Shown: piece by piece, positions 10,311 to 22,773 of the stretch
Position numbering within the stretch: position 1 is the stretch's first letter
How the letters are laid out: every line of letters starts with the position of its first letter
Origin: Nageia nagi
Taxonomy: Eukaryota > Pinophyta
NCBI GenBank assembly: GCA_050084985.1
Contig: JBITNC010000002.1
Coordinates: 15,066,001-15,130,000 of the forward strand
Direction of reading: 5' to 3'
DNA: 64,000 bases
Notes under the pieces: model-generated
What the model was told of the DNA's origin: nothing
Seen by the model: the letters and a program-made list of their open reading frames with translations, nothing else
Database searches by the model: none
Position numbers and translations under genes: made by a program

Positions 10311-13139
10311 AGCAATTGATTGTTTTGAGGAGCTACCTGCGGCCAAGCCTTCGTGATGACTGCAAAACGATTTCGAAAGGAAATAAGCAGTTATTATGGA
10401 GGCACTGATGAATAGTGTGCATATAATTTGTTTGAGTATAAAGGCAAGACAGGTAACATATCCACTTCTAAAAATTTCTTCTGCAATTCAAGCGTAGAAA
10501 CTGTAAATAGCAACAATTGGGAGAAACTGAGTTTACCGTACTACAAGAACATAACTTTTCACAGAATTTACCAAATTGTTTCGCTTCAGGATCTTAATGG
10601 GCACTATCTATAATAGTAAGTAATTGGTTTTAAAAAAGTTGCAATATTTGTTAAAAGCAGAAGTGTTTAAAATAGGGATGCTTTTTTTGAAAAAACATCT
10701 GCAGCCCATTTTGGAAAATCCCATGCAAAACATGAAAAGAGGGATTGTTTTCACCTCTGAATTCCCAACATGATTCTCTTGAGAAATTCCTTTTGGCACA
10801 GTAATGGTATAGATTAGATGGTGATAATACAGTAATAGAAGCTATTATGCTTGCATTTGAATGCGATTTGATGAAACATTCTTGTAGGTAGATAATTAAT
10901 TGTCTTTTAAAAGTCCTTTTTAATCCATTGATTTGTAGGAAAATAAATATCAAATAATGTATAGATATTTTAAGAAAAACAATAATACTTTCAAGGATAA
11001 TTAATTACAATTATTTACACTCATAAGATGAAAAGTATTGTCGTAATATTTGAAAATTAAAAAAAAATCTTCCATACAAATGAACAATGTGAATCATTTA
11101 CATGAATATTGCATAAATGTTCAATTATTAAAAATAAGAAATTTTAGGCTAAAGATACTTAGAAAATAATTATGTGAAGGATGCTTATAAGGTCTAGCAT
11201 TTGATTATTCACTTATGAGATAAGGTTGATTGCATAATCATGTGATCTTAAAAGTAGACCTTTAGATTCTTAATATATTGCTTCATATTTTGTTAAAATA
11301 CTCTTCTTATTAAATCTTCAAACATTTTAAAAGTTTGAATTATATATAATAAAGCTAAGGGCATACTACATTATGATACTTTTTTTATTAGTTTCTTTAT
11401 TTGTAGACACTCAATACTTTGAAATGATATATTATAATCCATTACATTTTTATTGTCCTTTATTTGTTCACCCATGGTGCATATAACTTTTATATATTAA
11501 ACACTACATCATCTAATGCTCTTAACCATTGAGGTCTTAACACCATATTTTCTCTTGAATTGAGTATTTGAATGATTGTTATCATATAAAGAAAGATATT
11601 GAATAATACATATATATTAAAAGAAAAATAGGAATACTGTGAAGGACAATTGACCACAATCACTCACATCTACTTGATGAAAATAAATTATTAGAACAAA
11701 ATTCTAGAACCAAATTAAGAATAATGTGATAATGTTTGTTAAAACCTCTAAATAGTAGCTTATCACCTTTTAGTAGGGAGTTGAGATACTAGTGAGGTGT
11801 CAAGAAACTCACATTGAACATCTCAAGTTCTATTCCCACCCCCTATATTGGTGATATTTAAAAAATCTTGATATGTTAAATATAATTTTCTATAGATATT
11901 CTTACATTAGAAACTTACCTTCTACACTTATTTAGATACCTAAAGTCTACCTTTTCTTTGCCATTTGTGTTGATAAGATCAAATTGAAAAAAAATTGAAG
12001 TCATTTACCATTGCTTCAAGATCTCAATCATACTTTCACATATCTTAATAAAATTGTACAATGATCTGCCAATCGTGGAGATGTTGCCTACCAATTATTA
12101 CATGACTTGAATCTATGTATACATCTTTTCATATATAGAAGAGGCAGTGATGAAAATAATGAGAATTTGATAAGCTATGAAGATCAACATTACATATTTT
12201 TTGGCATTTGAAGCTATTATAGTCTTGCTCAAGTATAATTTCAAAATTTTAATCATCATATTCAAAATCATACTATAATCATTGAGTCACTTAGCATCCC
12301 ATATTAAATCGTGATAGTAATTTGCACAATTTCATACTCATATTATAATTTACCTAGTTTTCATGCGATTTTTGCATCTAATCAAAATCAAAATTCTAGA
12401 TTTTGAGTTCAAAATATTCATTAAGGTAAAATCATATTCATTTTTGTTATTTGTCATTTTAAGATTCATCTTTTCAACCATTTATTTTTATAAAAAATTA
12501 GGTGATTTTTAGGGATTGATATCCTTTTGAGGAAGCTTATTTACATGCTTATAAGTTGAAGCTATATTTGAACTAGGAAAGTAACAAATATTGAATATTC
12601 AAGAGAAGATCCCATAAATATCAAAAATCCAGTATACCATGGCCACTTAAGCCCATGTTATTTCAATGCAAATATGAATGGTATGTTTTGTTAACATCTT
12701 AATCTAGCATTTTACTTATACAACTTGGAATTTGTAACATTTGCAATATTGATATCAATCCTATTATTATTAATATTCAATTTTATACACTCAACCATGT
12801 CAAAATTGATAAGTTATAAATGCTGCTGAAATCAATTAACACCCTAGCTTATTCATTCTTGATATGACCTCATACCTAGATCATTTAAAAAGGTGTGATG
12901 CATACAAGTGTAAACAAAGATAATATAATGCCATTTATTCTAAGTTTATTGAAATTAATAAGTTTTGAGTGTTACTCAAATTAATTAACACCCTAACTTA
13001 TTCATTCTTGGCATTACCTAATATGTTGACACCTAAATTTGGTCCCCCTAAGGTGGCCCTGCTTAGGTGTTATATTATAATCATTTTTTATCATATTATT
13101 ATCAAACATATCTCATAGGGAACCAAATCCCAAGTTTGA
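10311..13139. other. AT-rich DNA without recognisable genes
   Basis: The stretch is very AT-rich with stops in all frames. The only structure seen is a ~149-bp-spaced direct repeat near its right end (12,834-12,870 and 12,983-13,019). Confidence 0.5.
12800..13020. repeat. partial tandem duplication, period ~149 bp
   Basis: AATTAACACCCTA-CTTATTCATTCTTG appears at about 12,834 and again at about 12,983. The ~30 bp before each copy (AAGTTATAAATGCTGCTGAA versus AAGTTTTGAGTGTTACTCAA) are also related. Confidence 0.55.
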
Positions 13140-13537
13140 TTTTTCATTAGAGCCTCATACTCAACTTTCATGATGAGGGCTCATTCTTGTTATCAATTTT
13201 GGTAAATAAGGTTTTGATTAAGGTCACACTTCTTGTTATCCTTTGTGTTGGGCTTTTGCTCCTAAGATAACTTATCTACACTAACATCCAATCGATTAGG
13301 TGGAAAAAAGAGTCATCAAGATCATCCAAGTCCTCACAAGAAGTAGATTCCATAGGAATTTCATTCAAGATGACCACTGCCCTGGAGGAAGGAGAGAAGA
13401 TCCTATAGCCTTTATGTTGACTGTCATAGCACACAAAGTACAATTTTCAGATATTTTATCCAACTTCTTTCATTTCTCAAAAATAATAAAGGCATAAGCA
13501 TCACAACAAAAAAACCTAAGGTGAGCGATGTTAGGTC
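13140..13537 (-). mobile_element. copia fragment C (pol, integrase-RT linker)
   Basis: Its + strand sequence is clearly homologous to 20,810-21,195, the stretch between integrase and reverse transcriptase of copia element B. Both contain GATAACTTATCTA, AGAAGTAGATTC and GTGAG(C/A)(G/A)ATGTTA in the same order. It ends abruptly where the LTR of element A begins, so A was inserted into this older antisense fragment or joined to it. Confidence 0.75.
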
Positions 13538-13998
13538 TGTTGAAATGTATAATGCATTATTGTAAGGGTTTTGTAATAATCTTCTATGTAATTTCACTAA
13601 TACTTAAAGGTATCATCTGATATCTTAAGTATTTAAGTGAATTTGATATCTTGAGTAAAAGGATGTGCATGTCATGCTTTTGTACATTGGGTAAAAGGGT
13701 GATCCAAAGAGGAATTTTGACCTATAAATAGAAGGCTCCCTCTTTGAATCATATACCAATTTGTGGAGTAAAGTTATGCTATAGGATAGTGTTTAGGAGA
13801 AAAGTGTAGGAGGATTGTAAGAGTTCATATTTGTTAAGAAGAGAGATCTAGTTAGTGGATGTACTCTTAGTTGGAGGGACCACTTACATCTTGTGTTATC
13901 TTTGTGAGATTGCTTTTTGAGTTTGTTAGATGTATATTGTGAGCTTTCATATGATCTTGAGAGTTTAAAGTTGTTCATGTTATATTTCAATTCTCTCA
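13538..13998 (+). repeat. 5' LTR of copia element A
   Basis: The 461-bp LTR starts TGTTGAAATG and ends TCTCTCA. It aligns along its length with the reverse complement of 18,632-19,129 (shared AATGTATAATGCATTATTGTAA, AAAAGGATGTGCATGTCATG, CTATAAATAGAAGGCTCC). CTATAAATAGAAG is a good internal promoter TATA. A primer-binding site follows directly. Confidence 0.85.
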
Positions 13999-14000
13999 TT

Positions 14001-14012
14001 TTGTGTCAGAGC
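14001..14012 (+). other. degenerate tRNA-Met primer-binding site of element A
   Basis: TTGTGTCAGAGC, 2 bp after the LTR, matches the usual copia site TGGTATCAGAGC at 10 of 12 positions. This fixes the LTR end and the + orientation. Confidence 0.7.
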
Positions 14013-14572
14013 TCCTTGGAAACTCCTCTTCACATCCTTGGTTTGGACTCACCTTCAATTTGGAGTTCTTCATTGTGAGGTAAAATCAAGAGAAGGTATA
14101 ACTCCTCTAATTTTATTAGCTTTTTTCACCAATGATATTAATTTATATGTTATGTACTAGTTCATTTGATTTGGGCAATTTTTATAGCAATTCAATGTAA
14201 TTGTAATTTATACTAACAATTTCTATGTTAGTTGCAATTATTATTACAAAATTGCCTTATATTTTTTTTGCTATTACCAAAAAATTACCTTAATCCTCCT
14301 ATTATAAAAATTATAGTTGTACTCAACAATATTTTTTTATATATATATACTAACACAAAGGTAGTTTTTTCCCATTTACTAAAATTATTGTCAAATAATT
14401 GTAAATGGTTTATTTATTCACAAGGTCTATCTTGGTACTAACAATAAAGGGGAAGAGTTTTTTTTTTTTTGCAAAAATAAAAAAATTTACACTAGTATAC
14501 TTTTTTTTTCAAAATCAAGAGAGGGGGTTATTCTTTGGTAAAATAATAAAAATTATAAAAAAATTGGTATTA

Positions 14573-14612
14573 AATGGTAGAGCGCTCACTTAGCATGTAA
14601 GAGGTACGAGGT
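14573..14612 (+). repeat. tRNA-Ala(AGC)-like fragment, not a functional tRNA
   Basis: ATGGTAGAGCGCTC, CTTAGCATG and AGAGGTACG follow in the order and spacing of the D-arm, anticodon arm (AGC) and variable region of plant tRNA-Ala. The acceptor 5' strand is absent and the T-arm is unrecognisable, so it cannot fold as a tRNA. It may be the head of a tRNA-derived SINE or a captured tRNA piece. Confidence 0.6.
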
Positions 14613-15371
14613 GCTCATGCTTGGTAGTGCTGGCTAGTAGCAATGGAGGTCTTGATGGTTCCCAACCCCACCTCTAAGTAGCACTGCCCCTAATGGCTAG
14701 CTTTGTGGAGCTCCTCCACACCACCATCATGTCGCCCCTCCATGATCCTCTTTGCATCTCTCCCCTTTCCCCTACGACTCCCTACCATTGCATCGTCACA
14801 CCTCTACTGCCCCTCATGGCTCCCTCCATGCCACACAATTCCTCTCCAACCTCCTCTACCCCGTTGCGACCTCTCCTAGCTCCTCATGGTCCCCTCCTCT
14901 GCTTAGCACCACCTCCTCTTTGCTTGTGGTTGTGTGCTAACTGCTCCTAAACTCTATGCATAGGGAAGGCGATTGGACTTGATTTTTTTGTTCCACCACC
15001 ACACGCTTCATGCCTAAACCATTCCTTAATTCTTATCCTTTTATTGGTCAAAGTAACATTTAATATTTTTTTATTGATTGCTTGTAAGCCATGATGTTTC
15101 CATTAAATAGAAGCAAACATATACTCCTTTTTGGTAGGCATTCAATATTTTTTTTGCTTGCTTGCAAGCCATTTCTTTCTAATAAATGCACTTAGAAGCA
15201 CTTATACTCCAAATTTAATGTTTATAATCATGTGTATCATGAATTACATTACTTTAGGGTATGTAGATGGCCTAAAATACATAATGAGTAAAATTATCAT
15301 CATTACTCCTTCATAGCTCTCCTACTTTTAGGAAATGTGGCAATATGTTTACTTTCTAAGTAAGTAAAAAT

Positions 15372-15374
<3 letters not shown>

Positions 15375-15416
<42 letters not shown>
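15375..15416 (+). repeat. 42-base poly(T) tract
   Basis: This is an uninterrupted run of T inside the element A leader. It could be the A-tail of an antisense retroposon, but no duplication was found around it. Confidence 0.95.
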
Positions 15417-15419
<3 letters not shown>

Positions 15420-16914
15420 TTAGAAGTATAACCTTTCACCTTCTTAATTTACTTAGGCAAAATGATAATTGTAGTGTAATTTTACTAAGGTAAAAATTAG
15501 CATTTTTTTTTACCTAAGTATCTGTTTAAGGGATCATATTGCCTAAATTTTTTAAGTAAATAATGGGAGGAGAAATTTTTATTGTTTTACTCAAATATTA
15601 GGGTAAAATGTCTATAATTGCTTTGAGAAGGGTAAAATGTACTTTTTACTTAAAAGTAATTTTTTTTTACTTTTTACTTCAGATTCTTAAACTTTCGACA
15701 TTATGATTAATAAATTCAAAACTTGCTTTTTTTAACATAATGATGGTACTATCTAAAAGTGCTTAAAATATTAAGTTAAGCTAAGTATGCTATCTTTAAT
15801 GGTTCAACTTTAAGTAAAAAGGAGGAATTTGTAATTTGTATTTTTTACTTAAATTTTAATTCATGTTGCTTGCATAATTTTTAAGTTTATGCTTAGAGCT
15901 TAAATTTTAAGTTAATGCTTACTACTTAAAAGTTAAATGCATGTTTAGTACTTAATTGTTCAAAGTTAATGATACATGCTTAAGGAATTAATTTTTTTTA
16001 GATGCTTAAATTTTTTTTAAGTCAAATAATGCATGCTTATTACTTGAATTTTTAAGTTATGATACTTCTTTAATTTTATGCAAAGTTTGGAATGGACTTG
16101 TGCAAAATAAAGAATGTTGTAAAGATGTCCTTTAAGGGTTGGTAAATAAAACCTATTGGACACTTAGGTTTTAAATTTTGAATGGATGTTGTTTTTACTT
16201 ATGCTCTTTTACTTCATGTTTCGCATTTTGATTTATTTGCTTATGCAAATAAAAATGCAAATATTGATATGAGCAACCCCATAAAATGAACATATTTATA
16301 TGTACATTCTGTAACATGATTTATTTAAGGAGCTATAAGGTGAGGATAGGTGGACAAGAGCTTTTAAGTTCAATGATCTAAATGGTGAAAAATTTGTACT
16401 TCTCAATTACCCTTAAGTCCTCTATTGGTCTGGACATAACTCCAATAGGTGGACAGGCATGTGTGTAGTGATACCACATGTTCGCACGTTTGATAACCTA
16501 GGAGAACAACTTGAAACTTAATCAAGATTAATAATTTGTTTAATCCAATATATGTCATAACCTTAAAAAATAGTAGATACTTCTTCTTATGAGAGTATAA
16601 TACAGAGCAAGGTAAACTGGTTGAGGATTGGTAATACTTAGGCTCCTCTTATGTGGGCATCCAGGTGAAAGCTTAATTTTAGATAAGAAAATAAGCTTCA
16701 ACAATGTCACTCTACATCTATGATTCTTGATATGAAAAATGTATTTGTGTGCATGGATTATTTGAGTTATAAAATATTTGCACTTATGAATCAAATCAAG
16801 CATGTCTCTAGTGTTAAATTTAGCATGTATTATTTACTTGGTTAAAACTTAACATATAATGTTGTTTATTGAATCACATGCTTATTACTTTTTCACATCT
16901 TTATGTAGCAAATA

Positions 16915-18631
16915 GAAGATTTTCTTTTATCCAAACACATTCTTTATGGTTCCAACTTTGGTATTTAGGAACCTTGAATGAAAACTAAATTACAGGCAAG
17001 AAAGCTTTGGTAAAAATAAATGAGAACCTTGTACTTCTTACAGATGAGAAAGCACTAAAGGCTTACAATATAAAGAATGAGTTGGCAACTTCCATAATTT
17101 ACATTATAGTTTCAGATGATGTGCTCTTGATGATTTTCTCTTCAACCTTGATAAAGAAAACTTGGGATAAGCTTAAGCAAATCTACCTTAGTTCAAATTT
17201 TCAAGAAGGTTTACCATTCTTCAAAATTTGTTTCAAACTCGTTAAGGGGAAGATGAAAATATTTTTATATACTTGAACAAAATCATTAACCTAAAGACCT
17301 AACTTGTTACTTATGGATGCAATTAGATTAATAATAAGTCCATGGTCTTCATTATTCTTTGAAGCTTTTTTTCAAAGTTTAAAAACTTTGTAACAGTTAT
17401 GAAAATAAGGATTGATGATGAAGAAGAAGTTTTCTACCTTGAGAACCTATCTAAGCACCTTTTGAAGCATGAGAAAACCTTTAACAATAAGGTGTTGATT
17501 TCTTCTCTTAAGGATAATAACATTGCTCTTGGAGTAACTAAAACTTCTTTTAAGAAGAAGTTCAACCATCAAAAAATTCTTATCTTTTTTCCTTCAAAAG
17601 GTTTGAGAAAAGAGGCAATGGCAACAACAACAACAAGAATAATGGTAACAATAGAAATAACAATAGTAGCAGGAATAACAACCACTTCAAGTAAAGAGAT
17701 AGAAAAGATAAAGCAAATAATTTATATCCTAAGAAAAAGTTTTATGGTAATTATAACTATTATGGCATCTAAAGTCATAAAGAAGTTGATTACTACAAAA
17801 AGAAATAAGAGAAAAAGAACAAAGGTAATAAAAATGTAAAAAATTATAAAGAAAAGAAGAATATTCAAGCTAGTTTTGCTACGACACTCTACTCCTTATC
17901 TCACTTTTTTTTATCTGATTGAATTATTGATTTTGGTTGCACTAATCACCTATGTTTTGAAAAAGAAAAATTTGAGAACTTTCATAAGTATAAAAAAAAT
18001 ATGGTTATGATAAGTGATAACTCTACCCTTGAAGTCTAAGGAATTGAGAGTGTGTTGATTCACAAAAAGATTCTTGACAATGTGCTCTATGTTCCTAAGC
18101 TTAGGATGAACCTTCTCTCCATAATCCAAGTTGCTAAAAAAGAGTACTCTTTTGATTTTGACTTTCAATTCTAGTCATTGAGAAAGGACTTACCACATTG
18201 GTTAAAAAATCAATGAAAGATGATCTCTATATTGTGGATCAAATTCTATAAAAAATATATTTTGCTACAAGTGTGTCTTCTAAAGGTAATCTTTGGTACC
18301 AATGTTTAAGGCATCTTAACCATAAGAGTATTCAAATTATGAAAGATCAAAAACTTGTGAAAAGTTTACCTTCAATTTTTTCTTTGATTAATTTATATGA
18401 GAAGTGCATTCTTGGCAATATGCATAACTAAAAATTAAAAAAAAAAAGATAAAGCAATAAAAGCATCTCAACCTCTTTAACTTGTGCTTAAACTATATCA
18501 CTTGAAGAAGCATCTTACATCTTAACCTTCATTGATGATTTTAGTAAGATGACCTTTGGATACCTACTTGAGCACAAGAATCAAACTTTTGAGAGTTTTA
18601 AGATTTTTAATATTTTTATCAAGAATCAAAT
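16915..18631 (+). pseudogene. copia element A gag-pol, 3'-truncated
   Basis: This Ty1/copia polyprotein relic is broken by stops. Gag (UBN2-type) is seen at 16,960-17,276 (LTDEKALKAYNIKNELATS, KKTWDKLKQIYLSSNF). A basic nucleocapsid-like part is at 17,399-17,839. Protease is at about 17,920-18,150 (IIDFGCTNHLCF, ISDNSTLEV, VLYVPKLRMNLLSI); its active-site D-S/T-G is changed to DFG. The pre-integrase part and the start of integrase are at 18,515-18,631 (TFIDDFSKMTFGYLLEHKNQ). The sequence stops within integrase at NQI, exactly where the LTR of element B begins. Reverse transcriptase, RNase H and the 3' LTR are missing. Confidence 0.85.
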
Positions 18632-19129
18632 TGAAGGAACTAACACTAACAAGATAATTCTTAAATAACCAAGATCACATGAATGCTCTCAATTCACATC
18701 TAACTATCACACAAAGTAATTTCATAAAAATAACATAAGATGTAAGGGGTTCCTTCAACTAAGAGTACATCCACTAACTAGATCTCTTTTTTTTAACAAA
18801 TATAAACTTTTACAATCCTTCTACTCTTATATCCTAACCACTATCCTATAGCATAACATTACTCCATAATTGGTGTGTGATCATAAAAAAGGAGCCTTCT
18901 ATTTATAGGCCAACATCCCTCTTTGGATCACCTTTTTATCCAATGTAAAAAAGCATGACATGCACATCCTTTTATCCAAGGGGCATGCTCATGACATGGA
19001 GTGTAGGATAAGTTATATTATCATATTCACTTAAATACTTAAGGTATCAAATTATACCCTTAAGTATTAGTGAATTTACATAGAAGATTTAATACAAACC
19101 TTTACAATAATGCATTATACATTCTAACA
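18632..19129 (-). repeat. 3' LTR of copia element B
   Basis: The 498-bp LTR reads TGTTAGAATG...CCTTCA on the - strand. It is preceded on that strand by a purine-rich tract (ATTAAAAGAGAG). It is close to the inverted LTR of element A and more diverged from the LTR at 26,125-26,672. The 5 bp outside its end (CAAAT) do not match those outside 26,672 (ATGGC). Confidence 0.85.
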
Positions 19130-22100
19130 CTCTCTTTTAATGCAATATTGGCCAATATTTTGGCTTTTAAAATTTTATATAAATTTTTCACATAGAGCAA
19201 ACTTACCATGAAAATGTATAACAAAATCAACACTATACAACATAAAATCCTTCTAAAGGTGAAGTTATCATCATAAACATGAATTCAACATAAGAATTCA
19301 AACTTCACTTCCCCTTGAAGGAAATTTTATCAACCTGATAGCATCTTTAAGCTTACAAAACTAAACTTTCAGGAATGGCTTGGTGAATAAATCAATAGAG
19401 TTCAAGGTAGATGGATAATACTCCAAGTGTGTGATGCCATCAAGAACCTTCTCTCTGACAAAATAGGTATGGATTTTTACATATTTTGTTCTTTTATAAA
19501 ACATTAGATTCTTAGCTAAAGAAATAACCAATTGATTATCTGAAGAGATAAAAAATGAGCCATCTTGCTCATACTCAATTTCTTTCATAAGATGCCTTAG
19601 CCAAATGGCTTCTTTGGCTGCAACAAACATGGCACAATATTCAACTTCTATGATGGAAAGAGAAATAGTAGGTTACTTCTTAAAAATCTAAGAGATAGCA
19701 CCTGAACCAATGCTAAACACATACATAAAGGTTGACTTCCTGTCATCTCTATCTCCTCCATAGTCAAAATTTAAGAATTCAAAGAGAATAAATGAGAGCA
19801 AGATCCTTAGTCCCTATAACATACCTCAAGATTTGCTTAACATTGAGGTGCTCAACATATGGTTTTTGCATGAAATGTGCCATCAAATTCACTGCAAAGG
19901 TAATGTATAGCTTGGATATAATCAAATACAAAAGATTATGAATTAATTACTTGTAAGCTGTAGCATCAGCTAATTGAAAGTTGAAGCTTAAAGAAATAGT
20001 GATTCCAAAAAAAATTAAGATTATAGCATATCCATATTTTTTAATTTCAAACTTTTGTAAGATGTTTGATATATACTTAGATTGATTAAGGTAAGTACAA
20101 TCTATGTATTGAAACACTTGCATTCTAAGATAGTAGTGCAAGAGACCAAGATCAATTATTTCAAACGTTACCTTAAGTTTGGATATGCACTCTTGAATGA
20201 TTTCATCATTATTTTTAGTAATTAAAAGATCATCCACATAAAAGAGAATCAAGAACACATTTTTTCTTTGATTTGAACACATATAGATAAGAGTCAGAAA
20301 AAATACTTAGAGAAACCAATGTCTGTAAAGTACTATGAAATCTTTTTATACCAAGCTCAAGGTGCTTACTTAAATCCATACAATGACTTCTTTAGCTTGC
20401 ACACAAAGGACTCTACCTTTCACAATAAACTCTTCTAGTTGATTCATGAAGATTTTCATATCTAAGTCACCATTGAGAAATGCACTCTTGACATCAAGTT
20501 GAAAAACTTTCTATTCTTGAGCTGTAAAAAAAGTAAGGATAACTCTCATAGTAAATATATTTGCCACATGAGTAAAGGTTTCTTTATAATTTATACTGTA
20601 TTTCTAAGCAAAACCTTTAGCTACTAACCTTGCCTTGTATTTCTCAATATCTCTAATTGAATTGAACTTGATCTTGTAGATCCACTTATTATCAATCACA
20701 TTCTTATCATTGGGATAAGGAACCAAGTCCAAAGTTTTATTCTTCATAATAGTCTCATAATCCACTTTCATGGCTTCCATCCAACACTCATGCTTAGAAG
20801 CTTCTTTGAAGGTTGAGGGCTCATGCTTATTATCAATTTTGATTATTAAGAATTTGTTCAAGGTCATGATCCTTGATACCCTTTGTGTTGAAGAATTTTG
20901 TTCCTGAGATAACTTATCTATATCAATATCCAACCAGTTAGAAGCAACTGAAGAGTCCTCTAGATCATCAACATTCTCATTAGAAGTAGATTCTTTAGGA
21001 AGTTTATTGAACTTTACATCATTTGAAATGAATACTAGTTTATAGGTTGAAGAGAAAAGTTCGTAGCCTCTATGCTGATTGTCATATCCCTCAAAGATGC
21101 ATTTTTTAGTTCTTTTATTTAATTTTTTCTATTCTTAAAAAATAATCTAGGAGAAAGCTTCACAACCAAATGCCTTAAGGTGAGAAATGTTAAGTTTTCT
21201 TCTTGACCATACCTCAAAAGGAGTTTTACTCTAAACAACTTTTGTGAGACACTTATTCAAGATGTAAATAGCAATGCTCACAGCTTCACCCCATAAGAAT
21301 TTAGAAAGATTACCCAACATGCATCTAGCCATCTTCATAATTATTCTATTTTTTCTTTTAGCAACACCGTTCTACTGAGAAGTGTATGAAATTGTAAACT
21401 ACCTCTTAATTTCATACTCAGCATATATAGTTATTGAATTCATTGTTGTTATATTCTATCCCATTATCTAATCTCAACTTCTTAATTTTAAAGTGAATTT
21501 GATTATCAACCAAGGCCTTAAAAATTTTAAAAGTTTCAAAGGTTTGATTTTTGTGTTCAAGTAGATACCCAAAGGTCATCCTACTAAAGTCATCAATGAA
21601 GGTCAAGACGTAAGATATTTTTTCAAGTAAATTAGTCTAAAATAGACCTATCAAATCTGAATGCATAAGTTGAAGAAGTTGAAATGCTCTTGTTGCCTTA
21701 TCTTTTTCAAACTTTTATCTATGCATCTTACCAAGAATGCACTTCTCGCATAGACCAATTGAAGGAGAAATTGAAGGTAAACCTTTCACAAGTTCTTGAT
21801 CTTTCATGATATGAATACTCTTATGGTTAAGGTACCCTAAATGATGGTGCCAAAGATTACCTTTAGAACACACTAAAAGTAAGACATATCTTTGATGGAA
21901 CTTGATCCACAATGTAAAGGTTATCTTTTACAGATCTTTTAACTAAAATGGCAAGTTCTTTCTTAATGCACTAGGGTTGAAAGTCAAACTCAAAATGAGT
22001 ACCCTCCATTTTTAGTAACTTGGATTACAAAGAGAAGGTTTATTCTAAGCTTAAGTACAAAGAAAATATTATCAATAACCTTCTTATGAATAAACACATT

Positions 22101-22773
22101 TCTAATTCTATGAATTTCAAGGGTAAATATATCACCTATCACAATCGCATCTCATACTTGTGAAAGTTCTTAAACTTTTCTTTTTCAAAGCATAGGTGAT
22201 TAGTGCAACCAAAATCAATAATCCAATTAGATAGAAAAGAGTGAATTATGGATAAGAGATTTCTCATGCTTCAATAGATGCTTAAAAAGATTCTCAAAGG
22301 TTCATCATTTAAGTTTGAAAACTTTGAAGAATGATAAAGACCATGAAGTCATCATTAATTCAATTGCACCTACAAGTAACAAGTTGAGTCTTTAGATCAA
22401 TGATTTTATTTAAGTAGATAGCCATATTTTCATCTTCCTCTTGACGAAATTGAAGTAACTTTTAGAGAATGGTAAACCTTCTTGAAAAGTTTGAACCAAG
22501 GTAGATTTGCTTTAGCTTATCCTATGCTTTCTTTATTGAGGTTGAAAAGGATATCATCAAGAACATATCATCTGAAACTTCATGGTAAATCATAGAGGAT
22601 GTCAACTCATTCTTTATGTTGTAATCCTCTAGTGCCTTCTCATCTGTAGGCACAAAGTTCTCATTCACTATTTACTAAAGCTTCCTTACTTGCAATTCGA
22701 TTTTCATCCAAGGTTCTCAAATCTCATAGTTGGAACTATCAAAAATATGTTTGGGTAAAAAAGATTCTTTCAT
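19130..22773 (-). pseudogene. copia element B gag-pol, near complete but broken
   Basis: This is a Ty1/copia polyprotein relic, in element order from high to low coordinates. Gag starts at the ATG at 22,773, with gag sequence down to about 22,330. A decayed nucleocapsid and protease follow. The pre-integrase motif is at 21,715-21,912 (LWHHHLGYLNHKS, CEKCILGK). Integrase is at 21,418-21,606 (TFIDDFSRMTFGYLLEHK, LRLDNGIEY). The RT start is at 20,604-20,933 ([20 protein letters not shown]). The RT core is at 19,947-20,282 with an intact catalytic YVDD. RNase H is at 19,361-19,630 (AAKEAIWLRHL, SDNQLVISLAKN). The domain order IN-RT-RH confirms copia. Many stops and frameshifts make it inactive. 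Confidence 0.9.

Larger units (their letters stand above)
14013..16914 (+). mobile_element. non-coding leader of copia element A
   Basis: About 2.9 kb lie between primer-binding site and gag. The right part (from about 16,080) is homologous, inverted, to 22,780-23,600 in the leader of element B. The left part contains a tRNA-Ala-like segment (14,573-14,612), a C/T-rich block (14,690-14,950) with a spurious Pro/Ser-rich frame, a 42-T run and many TTAAGT-type motifs. No ORF is credible. Confidence 0.65.

Noticed and set aside
14405-14593. Lys/Phe-rich 62-codon frame on +
   Set aside because: It is driven by poly(T)/poly(A) composition in a retroelement leader.
14573-14640. Functional tRNA-Ala gene
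   Set aside because: Only the middle of the tRNA is recognisable; acceptor stem and T-arm do not pair.
14693-14950. Pro/Ser/Leu-rich 85-codon frame on +
   Set aside because: It lies in a C/T-rich simple-composition block inside a retrotransposon leader, and a second frame is open over the same bases.
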